Source of the DNA: Ruminococcus sp. YE71
GTDB taxonomy: Bacteria; Bacillota; Clostridia; Oscillospirales; Ruminococcaceae
Assembly (NCBI RefSeq): GCF_900119155.1
Contig: NZ_FPIR01000016.1
Span: 1 to 64,000 of the forward strand
DNA length: 64,000 bases
Direction: 5' to 3'
Part shown: piece after piece, positions 51,630 to 60,117 of the stretch
Layout: every line of letters begins with the position of its first letter
How positions within the stretch are numbered: position 1 is the stretch's first letter
Made by a program: the position numbers and the translations under genes
The notes under the pieces: generated by a model
Seen by the model: the letters and a program-made list of their open reading frames with translations, nothing else
What the model was told of the DNA's origin: nothing
Databases searched by the model: none

Positions 51630-52382
51630 TCAGTCGGTGAACTTCACGGACTCCGCCATCTTGATGAAATCTTCCGAAGCCGCCTCGAAACCGTCGCCGA
51701 TACCGTTGAGGTTCATGACGAGATGCAGGTCGCCGTGGAAGCACTCAACGAACGTGAACCTGAAAATGATTCCGTCGCCGAGGTCGGTGGTAGCGTTGGT
51801 AAGATAACCCTTTTCGCCGTCGATCTCGATATCCTTGTTCTCGATGTCCTTGCAGCCCATCGCTTCGAGATCCTTGATGTTGATGTCGTGAGCCTCGTCA
51901 AGGGTGGGAACGGTCTGCTTGGTCGTGTCGATCTTGTCCGCGATCACGGAAACTGCGGAAGAGTTGTCGTTCGAGCGCAGGTACGCAGTGGTAACGAGCG
52001 CCGCATCTTCATCCTCAAGCGTCCAGACGTCACTGTTGACGTTGAAAGTCAGCAGGCGGCCGTCGAAAACGCCGTCTTTCAGGTCACCCTGAACTATCCT
52101 GCCGCCGTCATTGTCTTCCCTGTACACGAAACCCTCTGCGGTGATATTGCCGTTACCGCTATCTTCCGAGTCCGATTCAACGGACTCTTTGCCTTCATCG
52201 TCCGGATTTACGGACTGATCCTCCGTGCTCTCAGCAGTGCTGCTGTCTGATTTTTTGGACTGCTCTGCAACAGAAGAGCTGCCCGTCTTATCATTATCTT
52301 CCTTATCCTTGGCTCCGCAGCCCGCAAAAGCCGCCGCCATAACAAAAGCAGCCAGAACTGCGATGATTCTCCTGGTCTTCAT
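51630..52382 (-). CDS. Lipoprotein with one domain of the same type
   Basis: 250 residues from ATG 52382 (AAGGGAG upstream). A lipoprotein signal peptide ends at FAGCGAKDKE; a Ser/Asp/Glu-rich linker (about 25-85) is followed by one C-terminal domain (about 95-250) with FNVNSDVWTLEDEDAALV and a hydrophobic end strand. This is the single-domain form of the unit duplicated in the two zinc-ribbon proteins. First gene of the four-gene envelope cluster. Confidence 0.72.
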   Translation of the reverse strand: MKTRRIIAVLAAFVMAAAFAGCGAKDKEDNDKTGSSSVAEQSKKSDSSTAESTEDQSVNPDDEGKESVESDSEDSGNGNITAEGFVYREDNDGGRIVQGDLKDGVFDGRLLTFNVNSDVWTLEDEDAALVTTAYLRSNDNSSAVSVIADKIDTTKQTVPTLDEAHDINIKDLEAMGCKDIENKDIEIDGEKGYLTNATTDLGDGIIFRFTFVECFHGDLHLVMNLNGIGDGFEAASEDFIKMAESVKFTD

Positions 52383-52472
52383 CTTCACGATCTCCCTTAC
52401 TATCCTTATTTTTGTACAGATATGTTTGCACGCAGCAGTGCCCGTAAGCCCTGCTGCGCACCATTGCAAACA

Positions 52473-53654
52473 TTAGTGATGGAACAGTCTGATGCCGGTG
52501 AACGCCATCGCCATGCCGTACTTGTTGCAGGTCTCGATAACGTTGTCGTCGCGGATAGAGCCGCCCGGTTCAGCGATGTACTTAACGCCCGACTTGAAAG
52601 CTCTCTCGATGTTGTCGCCGAAGGGGAAGAACGCGTCAGAACCCAGCGCAACGTCGGTGTTCTTTGCGAGCCATGCCTTCTTTTCCTCGCGGGTGAATAC
52701 CTCGGGCTTCACCTTGAAGATGTTCTGCCATGTGCCCTCTGCCAGCACGTCCTCGTACTCGTCGCCGATGTAAACGTCGATAGCGTTGTCGCGGTCAGCT
52801 CTGCGGATGTCGTCCTTGAACTGAAGACCCATTACCTGCGGCGACTGACGGAGCCACCAGTTGTCAGCCTTCTGACCTGCAAGGCGTGTGCAGTGGATAC
52901 GCGACTGCTGACCTGCGCCAATGCCGATCGCCTGACCGTCCTTCACGTAGCAGACGGAGTTGGACTGAGTGTATTTCAGAGTGATGAGCGAGATGAGAAG
53001 ATCCATCTTCTTGTCATCGGGGATGTCCTTGTTCTCGGTAACGACGTTTGCGAGCATATCGTTGTCGATGAGCAGTTCCTGTCTGCCCTGCTCGAAGGTC
53101 ACGCCGAACACCTGCTTGCGCTCGATGGGGTTCGGAACATAGCTCTCGTCGATCTGAATGATGTTGTAAGTGCCCTTGCGCTTGGACTTGAGTATCTCCA
53201 GAGCCTCAGCCTCGTAACCCGGAGCGATAACGCCGTCGGATACCTCGCGCTGGATCATCTTCGCGGTGGAAACGTCGCAGACGTCCGAAAGTGCGATGAA
53301 GTCGCCGTAGCTGGACATTCTGTCAGCACCTCTCGCTCTTGCGTAAGCGCAGGCAAGGGGGCTGAGCTCGCCGAGATCGTCCACCCAGTAGATCTTCTTG
53401 AGGGTATCGGAAAGCGGCTTGCCTACGGCAGCGCCCGCAGGCGAAACGTGCTTGAAGGAAGTCGCAGCAGGCAGTCCCGTGATCTTCTTCAGCTCGCGCA
53501 CCAGCTGCCAGCCGTTGAACGCGTCAAGCAGATTGATGTAGCCGGGCTTGCCGCAAAGCACAGTGATGGGCAGCTCGCTGCCGTCCTCCATGAACACCCT
53601 TGAGGGCTTCTGGTTCGGGTTACATCCGTATTTTAAAAGCATTTCGTTAGCCAT
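52473..53654 (-). CDS. AICAR transformylase, stand-alone
   Basis: 393 residues from ATG 53654 (GGAGG upstream). It is the AICARFT half of PurH only: SFKHVSPAGAAVG (catalytic Lys-His), YGDFIALSDVCD, KYTQSNSVCYVKDGQAIGIGAGQQSRIHCTRLA, DAFFPFGDNIERA and a C-terminal GMAMAFTGIRLFHH. It formylates AICAR with 10-formyl-THF. The N-terminal IMP cyclohydrolase domain of normal PurH is missing, and an archaeal-type PurO is encoded 16 bp upstream, which completes the step. Confidence 0.92.
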   Translation of the reverse strand: MANEMLLKYGCNPNQKPSRVFMEDGSELPITVLCGKPGYINLLDAFNGWQLVRELKKITGLPAATSFKHVSPAGAAVGKPLSDTLKKIYWVDDLGELSPLACAYARARGADRMSSYGDFIALSDVCDVSTAKMIQREVSDGVIAPGYEAEALEILKSKRKGTYNIIQIDESYVPNPIERKQVFGVTFEQGRQELLIDNDMLANVVTENKDIPDDKKMDLLISLITLKYTQSNSVCYVKDGQAIGIGAGQQSRIHCTRLAGQKADNWWLRQSPQVMGLQFKDDIRRADRDNAIDVYIGDEYEDVLAEGTWQNIFKVKPEVFTREEKKAWLAKNTDVALGSDAFFPFGDNIERAFKSGVKYIAEPGGSIRDDNVIETCNKYGMAMAFTGIRLFHH

Positions 53655-53670
53655 TGGTAATTCCTCCAGT

Positions 53671-54390
53671 TCAAACCTTCTCAAACTTATTAACGATCTC
53701 AGTCTTCTCCTCGCCCGTTGCGATGTCGATGAATCTCACGAACAGCGATACCTTGTTGTCGGCGTTGAGCGAATCCCACAGACCCTTTGTGAACTCCCCG
53801 ATGTCGTTGGGGATGCTGACCTTCTTGGGCTCACCCTCGAAGCTGGGCAGGGGCGAACCGTCGCCCATGTAGGTGTGGATGAAGTGACCGATGCCCGCAA
53901 CGGGAGTCGAGTATGTGAAGGTGAAGCGCTCCACGCTGGAAGGGTCGCCGTCTGCGGACTTGAGTATCGACATGGCGTAGTTGTACTGACCGTCGCCGAG
54001 GTGCATGATACCCGATATTCTCGGAGTGTAGTTCGGAGCGTCGTCCTCGTACTCTCTGGTGCGAAGGCTCTGCTCAAAGGTCTGCTGCTTGTCCATCAGC
54101 TCATAGATAGTGTCGGTCTGATCGCCGTTGGTAACGATGGTCTTGTTGCCGAGCTTTCTCACTGGCGAGTAGATGATAAGGTGCGGATCGCTGAGCTTGC
54201 TTGGATCGGCAGCCTCAGTCTTGATGCCGTCCTCAGTCTCGGTGAACACGCGGTTGCGGCTGTTAACGCTGCGTCCCATGATGAAGTACGCGGTAACAGC
54301 GCTCTTTCCGTCAGCCGATCTTCCGATGACGATACCTCTTCCCGGGTAGCTGTTGCTTCTGAGTTCTTCGTAAATGTCCAGAGTTTTCAT
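53671..54390 (-). CDS. purO: IMP cyclohydrolase, archaeal PurO type
   Basis: 239 residues. The pattern SNSYPGRGIVIGRSADGKSAVTAYFIMGRS followed by SRNRVF matches PF07826 PurO, which closes FAICAR to IMP. The fold is unrelated to the PurH cyclohydrolase domain. Co-transcribed with the stand-alone AICAR transformylase. PurO was first described in archaea; its presence in Clostridia suggests an old transfer or replacement. Confidence 0.9.
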   Translation of the reverse strand: MKTLDIYEELRSNSYPGRGIVIGRSADGKSAVTAYFIMGRSVNSRNRVFTETEDGIKTEAADPSKLSDPHLIIYSPVRKLGNKTIVTNGDQTDTIYELMDKQQTFEQSLRTREYEDDAPNYTPRISGIMHLGDGQYNYAMSILKSADGDPSSVERFTFTYSTPVAGIGHFIHTYMGDGSPLPSFEGEPKKVSIPNDIGEFTKGLWDSLNADNKVSLFVRFIDIATGEEKTEIVNKFEKV

Positions 54391-54457
54391 TGTGGATTAC
54401 CTCCTTGAAATTTGATAAAAGTTAATATATAAAGTGATAATACCTGTCTGATGTTTT

Positions 54458-54832
54458 TCAGTCATCGAATTCTTCGTGCTCTTCTTCGCACGGCACGGGC
54501 TCGAATCCGCTCTGTAGCAGGATCCGTTCCGCATCCTCGGCAAAGGATCTGTTTGCGCCCCAGGAGAGATTGAGAAGTCCGCCGCCGCCTGCCGAACCGA
54601 TAACCACAGCACCTGTGCTGTCCATTTCTCTGGACAGCAGTACGGTCAGCGCCGCATAATTGCCGTTTCTCATAAAATATCTCTCAAAGGATAAAAGCAC
54701 CGCGCTGCCGCCGCATACCGTTTCCCCGCAGATAAATTCGGGTGAAAGACCGTACCTGAGATCTTCGGCGAGCTGTTCCAGCTGCATATCATCCAGAGCA
54801 CAGTCCTTTTTCATTTTAATTATCTCTGCCAT
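54458..54832 (-). CDS. Small conserved protein, possibly DUF6054
   Basis: 124 residues, acidic at both ends. A beta-rich core carries SAVLLSFERYFMRNGNYAALTVLLS, a Gly-rich turn IGSAGGGGLLNLSWGA and a final helix. I think it resembles DUF6054 (small Firmicutes proteins), but this is from memory of pattern only. It lies between purO and a CPBP protease gene, 10 bp downstream of the latter. Confidence 0.6.
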   Translation of the reverse strand: MAEIIKMKKDCALDDMQLEQLAEDLRYGLSPEFICGETVCGGSAVLLSFERYFMRNGNYAALTVLLSREMDSTGAVVIGSAGGGGLLNLSWGANRSFAEDAERILLQSGFEPVPCEEEHEEFDD

Positions 54833-54842
54833 AGTGTTTACC

Positions 54843-55523
54843 TCACGCGATCAGATCGACCATGATGTCCCAGAACATATGCAGCGTTATCGGAACAAGG
54901 ATATTCCTGTTCTTTATAAATGTAAGGCTGAAAATGATGCTGAGCACCATAATGGTGATGAATCCGCCGTTTGCGAACACCGCCACCAGCATCCCGCGCT
55001 TTATCCATATCGGGATATGTATCAGCAGGAACAGCAGGGCATTCAGCAGTATGCATGGCCATTGTTTCTTCTTTTCATCGCTGAGCGCGACATTCAAAAG
55101 CCAGCCGCGGAAGACCATCTCCTCCGTCAGACCCACAAACAGGTATCTGACGATCTGCACAGCCCCGAAATCGATGCTGATCTTCAGCGCCCCTGCCGCC
55201 TGATATTTCGGCAGGATTATCAGCGCCGCGAACAGCACGAACACAGGTATGCTCTTCAGCCAGTCCGCCTTGCTCGTGAACATCTCTTTGAGCGAGATAT
55301 ACAGCTCGTCCGAATAATGCCTCACCAGAAGCACCGCAGGCAAAGTCCATGCAAGATTCTTGATGATGACCGACTTCACGACCTCCGAAGCGACCGCATT
55401 CGGCACCGCTTCATCGATCTTCCCTTTGATGACCAGCTCAAAGACTGCCCATACAGCATAGAACACAACGGCAAATATCACCGCAGCCTTGCCCTTTGAT
55501 AAACTCTTATCTGTTTTTTCCAT
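54843..55523 (-). CDS. CPBP-family intramembrane protease
   Basis: About 226 residues from ATG 55523 (AAGGAAAG upstream). Around seven membrane segments. The CAAX/CPBP motifs are present: TEEMVFRGWLL (EExxxR), FLLIHIPIW (metal-binding His) and a last LHMFWD. In bacteria such proteins are often linked to bacteriocin immunity or surface protein handling; the substrate is unknown. No bacteriocin gene was found beside it. Confidence 0.83.
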   Translation of the reverse strand: MEKTDKSLSKGKAAVIFAVVFYAVWAVFELVIKGKIDEAVPNAVASEVVKSVIIKNLAWTLPAVLLVRHYSDELYISLKEMFTSKADWLKSIPVFVLFAALIILPKYQAAGALKISIDFGAVQIVRYLFVGLTEEMVFRGWLLNVALSDEKKKQWPCILLNALLFLLIHIPIWIKRGMLVAVFANGGFITIMVLSIIFSLTFIKNRNILVPITLHMFWDIMVDLIA

Positions 55524-55597
55524 GTTACTTTCCTTGACTTTTGTTAATCTTTTCACATCAGACCGTTATCTCTTTTTTCTTTCCCTTTCGGGCGGTC

Positions 55598-56008
55598 CTA
55601 CTGTTTTTTCATCACTATAAGCGCCTTTATGCAGCTCACGAGCCCCACGACAGCGAACGCTCCGCCCGCTATCCTGAACATTGACGGCGATGAGCTCACC
55701 CCTTCAAGATAGCAGTAGGACGGTTCATTCGGGTCGTAAAACACCGTTACGCCCGACCCCTCCGAGACTCTTCTGCTCGTATACAGGCTCTCCGAATAGG
55801 TCTTTCCATCGACCGAATACTCAACAGTGACATGATAGTCCCTGTCGTCGCCCGTACCCGACTCCATGACCGAGACTGCCGTGCCGCTCACCTCAGCGGT
55901 GCAGCGCGACTTCCTCGAATCCCGACCGTTAGCTATCAGCGTCGCCGTCAGCACACCAACGATCATGCAAATCAGACCCATTATCAGGTCTCTCTTGGCT
56001 TTGCTCAT
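55598..56008 (-). CDS. DUF3592 membrane protein
   Basis: 136 residues: two membrane helices (about 8-26 and 111-132) flank an extracytoplasmic beta domain with VTVEYSVDGKTYSESLY and VTVFYDPNEPSYCYLEG, the DUF3592 pattern. Function unknown. Separated from purN by a 33-bp gap, so probably in the same transcript. Confidence 0.78.
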   Translation of the reverse strand: MSKAKRDLIMGLICMIVGVLTATLIANGRDSRKSRCTAEVSGTAVSVMESGTGDDRDYHVTVEYSVDGKTYSESLYTSRRVSEGSGVTVFYDPNEPSYCYLEGVSSSPSMFRIAGGAFAVVGLVSCIKALIVMKKQ

Positions 56009-56041
56009 ATAACTGTACCTTTCTCCCGAATGCGGAAAAGC

Positions 56042-56665
56042 TCAGTCAACGTAAGCCCTGCCGTCGCGGACGGTTATCCTGTCCTCACAGAACAGCGCCA
56101 CCGACTTTGGCAGTATCTTCCACTCAACGTTCTCCATGATGCGTTTCTGGAGCGTTTCGGGAGTGTCGTCGTTTCTGACCTCAACGGTGTCCTGCATGAT
56201 TATCGGGCCGCCGTCGCACTCGGGGGTCACGAAATGCACCGTCGCGCCCGAGACCTTCACGCCCTTTTCCAGCGCCGCCTCGTGAACGTGCAGTCCGTAG
56301 AAGCCCTTTCCGCAGAAGCTCGGGATCAGTGCAGGGTGGATGTTCATCATCCTGTAGGGGAATGCCTCGAACGCCTGCTCGTCAAGTATCGTCATGAAGC
56401 CTGCGTAGACCACCAGGTCAGCCTTTTCCTCGATGAGCGCATCCGTAACAGCCCTCGTATAGCTCGCGATGTCGGCGTATTCCTTCCTCGCGATGACGCG
56501 GCTCTTTATCCCTGCGTTTGCCGCCCTTTCGAGCGCGTAAACGCCTTCCTTCGAGGAGATGACGCAGGTGATGCGTCCCTCTTTGATGATACCGCTGTTC
56601 TGCGCATCGATAAGCGCCTGCAAATTAGTTCCGCCGCCCGAAACGAGCACGCATATATTCTTCAT
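56042..56665 (-). CDS. purN: Phosphoribosylglycinamide formyltransferase
   Basis: 207 residues from ATG 56665 (AGAGGTG upstream). Starts MKNICVLVSGGGTNLQALIDA. The active-site trio is visible in MNIHPALIPSFCGKGFYGLHVHEA (Asn, His) and VTPECDGGPII (Asp). Uses 10-formyl-THF to formylate GAR, third step of purine synthesis. Confidence 0.93.
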   Translation of the reverse strand: MKNICVLVSGGGTNLQALIDAQNSGIIKEGRITCVISSKEGVYALERAANAGIKSRVIARKEYADIASYTRAVTDALIEEKADLVVYAGFMTILDEQAFEAFPYRMMNIHPALIPSFCGKGFYGLHVHEAALEKGVKVSGATVHFVTPECDGGPIIMQDTVEVRNDDTPETLQKRIMENVEWKILPKSVALFCEDRITVRDGRAYVD

Positions 56666-56705
56666 TGTTACACCTCTTAATACGAATAAGCATTGCAGCA
56701 TAAGT

Positions 56706-56897
56706 TCAGGAGTCAGAATGTTTCATTTTATATGTAATGAACAATATACCTGCCGCCGCTATAAGATCGACTATACTTGCCGCCAGACGGGCAGTTTTTG
56801 AGATCTCGATCTCCATTATACCGATCGCTGCCATGCACAGACTGACTACAATTATAATGACAGCCAGTATGATCTTTGCTTTTTTCACACTTATCAC
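56706..56897 (-). CDS. Small two-helix membrane protein
   Basis: 63 residues with two hydrophobic segments (KIILAVIIIVVSLCMAAIGIM and ASIVDLIAAAGILFITYKM) joined by a short charged loop. No family recognised. Lies between purN (40 bp) and the gene at 56916. It could be a small membrane regulator; there is no evidence for a role. Confidence 0.5.
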   Translation of the reverse strand: MISVKKAKIILAVIIIVVSLCMAAIGIMEIEISKTARLAASIVDLIAAAGILFITYKMKHSDS

Positions 56898-56915
56898 TAC
56901 AAAAATATCCTGCTT

Positions 56916-57503
56916 TTATATACCCTCGCAGACAGCCGTGCCGTCTGCCATGAGCTTAACGTGTATCCTGTGTCCTGCAAAATAATCGGGTTCACAGCAC
57001 AGTTCTAAGAATACGTCATCTGCCATATCAAGAGACTTCTCGAACTCCACCGTGATGTCAACAGGATAAAAGCTTGTTGAAAACTCCTCATCAGTGACTT
57101 CAACTTCTTCATCAGCCCCCTGACTTTCCCAGTCGCCCGCAAGCTCTGCCATGCCGCCTTTTATCATTGAACGTGCGACTTCGGGACGTGACTTTTCCGC
57201 AAGTTCCATTATTTTAAGAGCCGCAGTCACTGTCCTTTCGGGCAGACCCTCGGGAATATCAAAGCCGTCCATTATCTGCTCGTATTCGTCAAGAGTTATC
57301 TCATCATTCTCATATCTGCGGCGGGGTCCTTCGGCTAATTCATCAAACAGCCTGTCGCTCTCCTCGCCCAGCAGTTTTCTTTCAACATATATGGCAAAAC
57401 GGACTTTCCTGCCCCACAGCGGAACACGTTCGTCAGTCTCGTAAAAGCCCATGCTCATGTCCTTGAAATCAGCAGAAGTCATAAACTCAGCGCCCCTTTT
57501 CAT
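56916..57503 (-). CDS. Cytoplasmic protein, DUF2262-like
   Basis: 195 residues. No membrane segment. The C-terminal half has ITVEFEKSLDMADDVFLELCCEPDYFAGHRIHVKL, where the G-H-x-I-x-V end resembles DUF2262 (protein of unknown function). Start at 57503 overlaps the purM stop (TGATGA); an ATG seven codons in, behind AAAAGGGG, is an alternative. Coupled to purM. Confidence 0.6.
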   Translation of the reverse strand: MKRGAEFMTSADFKDMSMGFYETDERVPLWGRKVRFAIYVERKLLGEESDRLFDELAEGPRRRYENDEITLDEYEQIMDGFDIPEGLPERTVTAALKIMELAEKSRPEVARSMIKGGMAELAGDWESQGADEEVEVTDEEFSTSFYPVDITVEFEKSLDMADDVFLELCCEPDYFAGHRIHVKLMADGTAVCEGI

Positions 57504-58537
57504 CAGCAGATGATAACGCCCTCATCACTCTCGACAAGCTCGCCGAGAACATAAGCTGTCTCGCCTGCCGCAGTAAGAGCTGCGATAGCCTTGTCAGCGT
57601 CGTTCTTGTCAACTACGACGGTCATTCCGACACCCATGTTGAAGGTGTTGAACATATCTCTCTCGGGGATCTTGCCTGTCTCCCGGATAACGTTGAAGAT
57701 GGGCAGTACTCTTACAGCGCTGCGCTCGATCTTCGCGGACAGACCCTTCGGCAGCGAACGCGGGATGTTCTCGTAGAAGCCGCCGCCCGTGATGTGGGAG
57801 ATGCTCTTTACGGTAACGCTGTCGATGAGGCTCATGATAGCCTTTACGTAAATTCTGGTCGGGGTCAGCAGCACGCTTCCGAGGGGTGCGCCGAGATCGG
57901 AGTTGTGTCTTGCAAGGTTCTGCTCGTTAACGGTGAACACCTTTCTTACCAGCGAGAAGCCGTTGGAGTGAACGCCGCTGGAAGCGATAGCGATCATAAC
58001 GTCGCCAGCCTTCTGGGTGTCGGGCTTGAGCAACTTGTCCTTGTCAACGATACCTACCGAGAAGCCTGCCAGGTCGTACTCGTCCTCGGGCATAAGACCC
58101 GGGTGCTCGGCAGTCTCGCCGCCGATGAGTGCGCAGCCTGCCTGAACGCAGCCCTCAGCCACGCCCGAAACGATCTCCGCGATCTTCTCGGGGATGTTCT
58201 TGCCGCAGGCGATGTAGTCAAGGAAGAACTGGGGCTTAGCGCCGCAGCAGATGATGTCGTTGACGCACATAGCAACGCAGTCGATGCCGACGGTGTCGTG
58301 CTTGTCCATAAGGAACGCCAGCTTGATCTTTGTGCCTACGCCGTCCGTGCCCGATACGAGAACAGGCTTGCTGATGCCCGTCATATCCAGCTCGAACAGA
58401 CCGCCGAATCCGCCGATACCGCCGATAGCGCCTGCGGTCATAGTCCTTGCGACGTACTGCTTCATCAGTTCTACCGATCTGTAACCTGCGGTAACGTCAA
58501 CGCCGGCTTCCTTGTAGCTTTCAGAAAAACTTTTCAT
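57503..58537 (-). CDS. purM: Phosphoribosylformylglycinamidine cyclo-ligase
   Basis: 344 residues. AIR synthase: [19 protein letters not shown] at the start, [55 protein letters not shown] and [13 protein letters not shown]. Converts FGAM to AIR with ATP. Gap of 181 bp to the upstream HAD gene. Confidence 0.95.
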   Translation of the reverse strand: MKSFSESYKEAGVDVTAGYRSVELMKQYVARTMTAGAIGGIGGFGGLFELDMTGISKPVLVSGTDGVGTKIKLAFLMDKHDTVGIDCVAMCVNDIICCGAKPQFFLDYIACGKNIPEKIAEIVSGVAEGCVQAGCALIGGETAEHPGLMPEDEYDLAGFSVGIVDKDKLLKPDTQKAGDVMIAIASSGVHSNGFSLVRKVFTVNEQNLARHNSDLGAPLGSVLLTPTRIYVKAIMSLIDSVTVKSISHITGGGFYENIPRSLPKGLSAKIERSAVRVLPIFNVIRETGKIPERDMFNTFNMGVGMTVVVDKNDADKAIAALTAAGETAYVLGELVESDEGVIIC

Positions 58538-58590
58538 ATCATTATTCCTTTCGCGTTTTGCATTATACGGTTGTTCTTACCGAATCAAAT

Positions 58591-58638
58591 AACATAAAAT
58601 AAGTCGGGGTTCAAGTATAGATCTCGCCAAACTCCGAC
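58591..58638 (-). terminator. Weak terminator between the HAD gene and purM
   Basis: Arms 58630-58638 and 58603-58611 pair in 8 of 9 positions, followed on the minus strand by TTATTTTATG. It may limit read-through to purM. Confidence 0.4.
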
Positions 58639-58718
58639 CATTCCTTTCTTGTACTGATATCTCCTCAGCAAGGTAGGTCGGGTGCGGTGAAAGAGCATAT
58701 CTTTTCAGCCCTGCCCCA

Positions 58719-59378
58719 TCAGTGCTGTCTGTCGGAAAATATCATTTCCGCAGCCTCCTGCGGCGAACCTGCCAGATACTCCGCCGCGGCATCGTGAGCC
58801 TCTTCCCTGCTCCCGTAACCCCAGAGGGCGTACATACACGGCAGACCCAGCGCGTGAGCGCCGTCGGCGTCCTGCCGCCTGTCGCCGATCATCAGGACTC
58901 CCGAACGGTCGGTGATGCCGAGCCGTCCGAGCACGTACTCTATGACCTTGTCCTTGCGGTCGCGCTTCCCCTCAAGGTCGCCGCCGCCTATCACCTCGAA
59001 ATATCCGCTGAGCCCGAACTTATCGAGTATCCTCACCGCGAACACCTCGGGCTTGCTGGTCGCCACAGCCATGCGCAGACCTGCGCTTTTCAGCCTGTCC
59101 AGCATTTCCGTAACGCCGCCGTACACCTCGTTCTCAAACAGCCCCACCGCAGAATATCTCTCACGGTAGTGCCGCACAGCCTCGGCAGTCCTTTCCGCGT
59201 CGTGACCGCACAGCTTCCCGAAGCTGTCGTAGAGCGGCGGCCCGACGAACTGCATCATATCCTCGGGGCATTCGATACCCATTATCCCCAGCGAATGTCT
59301 GAAGCAGTTGAGTATCCCCGCCGCCGAGTCGGTCAGCGTTCCGTCCAGGTCAAAGAGGAGCGTATCGAATCTGCTCAC
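58719..59378 (-). CDS. HAD-superfamily phosphatase
   Basis: 219 residues of the Gph/PpaX-like subgroup. Motif I FDLDGTLTDS (nucleophile Asp), motif II VATSKPE, motif III region with KDKVIEYVL, motif IV MIGDRRQDADGA. The cap domain (about 18-85) is helical. Substrate could be phosphoglycolate, pyrophosphate or a nucleotide. ATG overlaps the purE stop by four bases, so translation is coupled to purine synthesis. Confidence 0.83.
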   Translation of the reverse strand: MSRFDTLLFDLDGTLTDSAAGILNCFRHSLGIMGIECPEDMMQFVGPPLYDSFGKLCGHDAERTAEAVRHYRERYSAVGLFENEVYGGVTEMLDRLKSAGLRMAVATSKPEVFAVRILDKFGLSGYFEVIGGGDLEGKRDRKDKVIEYVLGRLGITDRSGVLMIGDRRQDADGAHALGLPCMYALWGYGSREEAHDAAAEYLAGSPQEAAEMIFSDRQH

Positions 59379-59869
59379 AGCGCCGCTATCTGCTCCTGAA
59401 GAGCCTTGTCTTTCGCGACAACACCCTCGACCATCTCGGTCTTAGCCTTTTCGAGCTGTGCCGCCAGTCCCTCGTCCGAGAGAGCCAGCATCTCTATCGC
59501 GAGAACAGCCGCGTTCTTGGCGCCGTTGACCGCAACAGTCGCAACGGGTATTCCCGAAGGCATCTGAACGGTAGCCAGCAGTGCGTCAAGACCCTCGAAG
59601 GTAGACTTTATCGGGATGCCGATAACGGGAAGAGTAGTGTTTCCTGCGATGACGCCCGCAAGATGTGCCGCCATGCCTGCCGCGCAGATTATCACGCCGA
59701 AGCCGTCAGCCTTAGCGTTCTGTGCGAATTCTGCCGCAAGTGCGGGGGTCCTGTGAGCGCTCATAACTCTGCACTCAAAGGGAACACCGTATTTTTTCAG
59801 CTCTGTAAGTGCGTTCTTGACAACGGGGAAATCGCTGTCACTGCCCATGATTACTGCGACCTTTTTCAT
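59375..59869 (-). CDS. purE: N5-carboxyaminoimidazole ribonucleotide mutase
   Basis: 164 residues, class I PurE: MGSDSDFPVVKNALTELKKYGV, VMSAHRTPALAAEFA (catalytic His), ICAAGMAAHLAGVIAGNTTLPVIGIP. Class I PurE normally works with PurK on N5-CAIR; no purK is in this window. First gene after the leader with an intrinsic terminator, so its expression probably depends on that leader. Confidence 0.94.
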   Translation of the reverse strand: MKKVAVIMGSDSDFPVVKNALTELKKYGVPFECRVMSAHRTPALAAEFAQNAKADGFGVIICAAGMAAHLAGVIAGNTTLPVIGIPIKSTFEGLDALLATVQMPSGIPVATVAVNGAKNAAVLAIEMLALSDEGLAAQLEKAKTEMVEGVVAKDKALQEQIAAL

Positions 59870-59883
59870 ACCTAATGACCTCC

Positions 59884-59926
59884 TAATAAAAAAACAGCAG
59901 CTAATTTGGTGTCAGACTGCTGTTTT
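59884..59926 (-). terminator. Attenuator terminator before purE
   Basis: A perfect 10-bp stem (59917-59926 with 59891-59900), then seven T on the minus strand, 15 nt before the purE start. Confidence 0.85.
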
Positions 59927-60034
59927 CGGATGCTTTTTTATGCACTTCGAGTACAAAAAGCAAAGGGTACTGCCGTTTTCAGCGGCGAACACCCCGAAAG
60001 GCTCAGATGTACAAAGTCTTTCGCTCGGCAACAT
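59912..60034 (-). other. Possible 40-codon leader ORF in the purE leader
   Basis: ATG at 60034 lies behind AGAGGTAAAG; the frame reads 40 residues (begins MLPSERLCTSEPFG) and ends with TGA inside the terminator loop. It has no run of one amino acid that would suggest classic peptide attenuation. It may be a by-product of the structured leader. Confidence 0.3.
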
Positions 60035-60067
60035 AGTCTTTACCTCTTTTACTCATAGTACAATATT

Positions 60068-60096
60068 ATTTTACTATATTTCCGAGGAAATTTCAA
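60068..60096 (-). promoter_or_regulatory. Promoter of the purE operon
   Basis: Minus strand TTGAAA (60096-60091), 17-bp spacer, TAAAAT (60073-60068). Confidence 0.68.
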
Positions 60097-60117
60097 TAGG
60101 AATAACCACACAAATTG

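Larger units (their letters stand above)
59870..60061 (-). promoter_or_regulatory. purE leader with transcription attenuator
   Basis: A ~190-nt 5' leader between promoter and purE. Its last element is an intrinsic terminator ending ~15 nt before the start codon, with the ribosome site directly behind. Upstream lie a GCCG-CUGAAAA-CGGC hairpin (about 59973-59987) nested in a GGGU/ACCC stem, and UUUCGGG (about 59993-59999), which could pair with UCCGAAA (59924-59930) at the foot of the terminator. A sense-changing structure is likely. I could not match it to guanine, ZTP or PRPP riboswitch consensus elements. Confidence 0.6.

Noticed and set aside
59870-60061. Guanine, ZTP (pfl) or PRPP riboswitch before purE
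   Set aside because: The core consensus stretches I remember for these classes are not visible. The region is kept as an unassigned leader.
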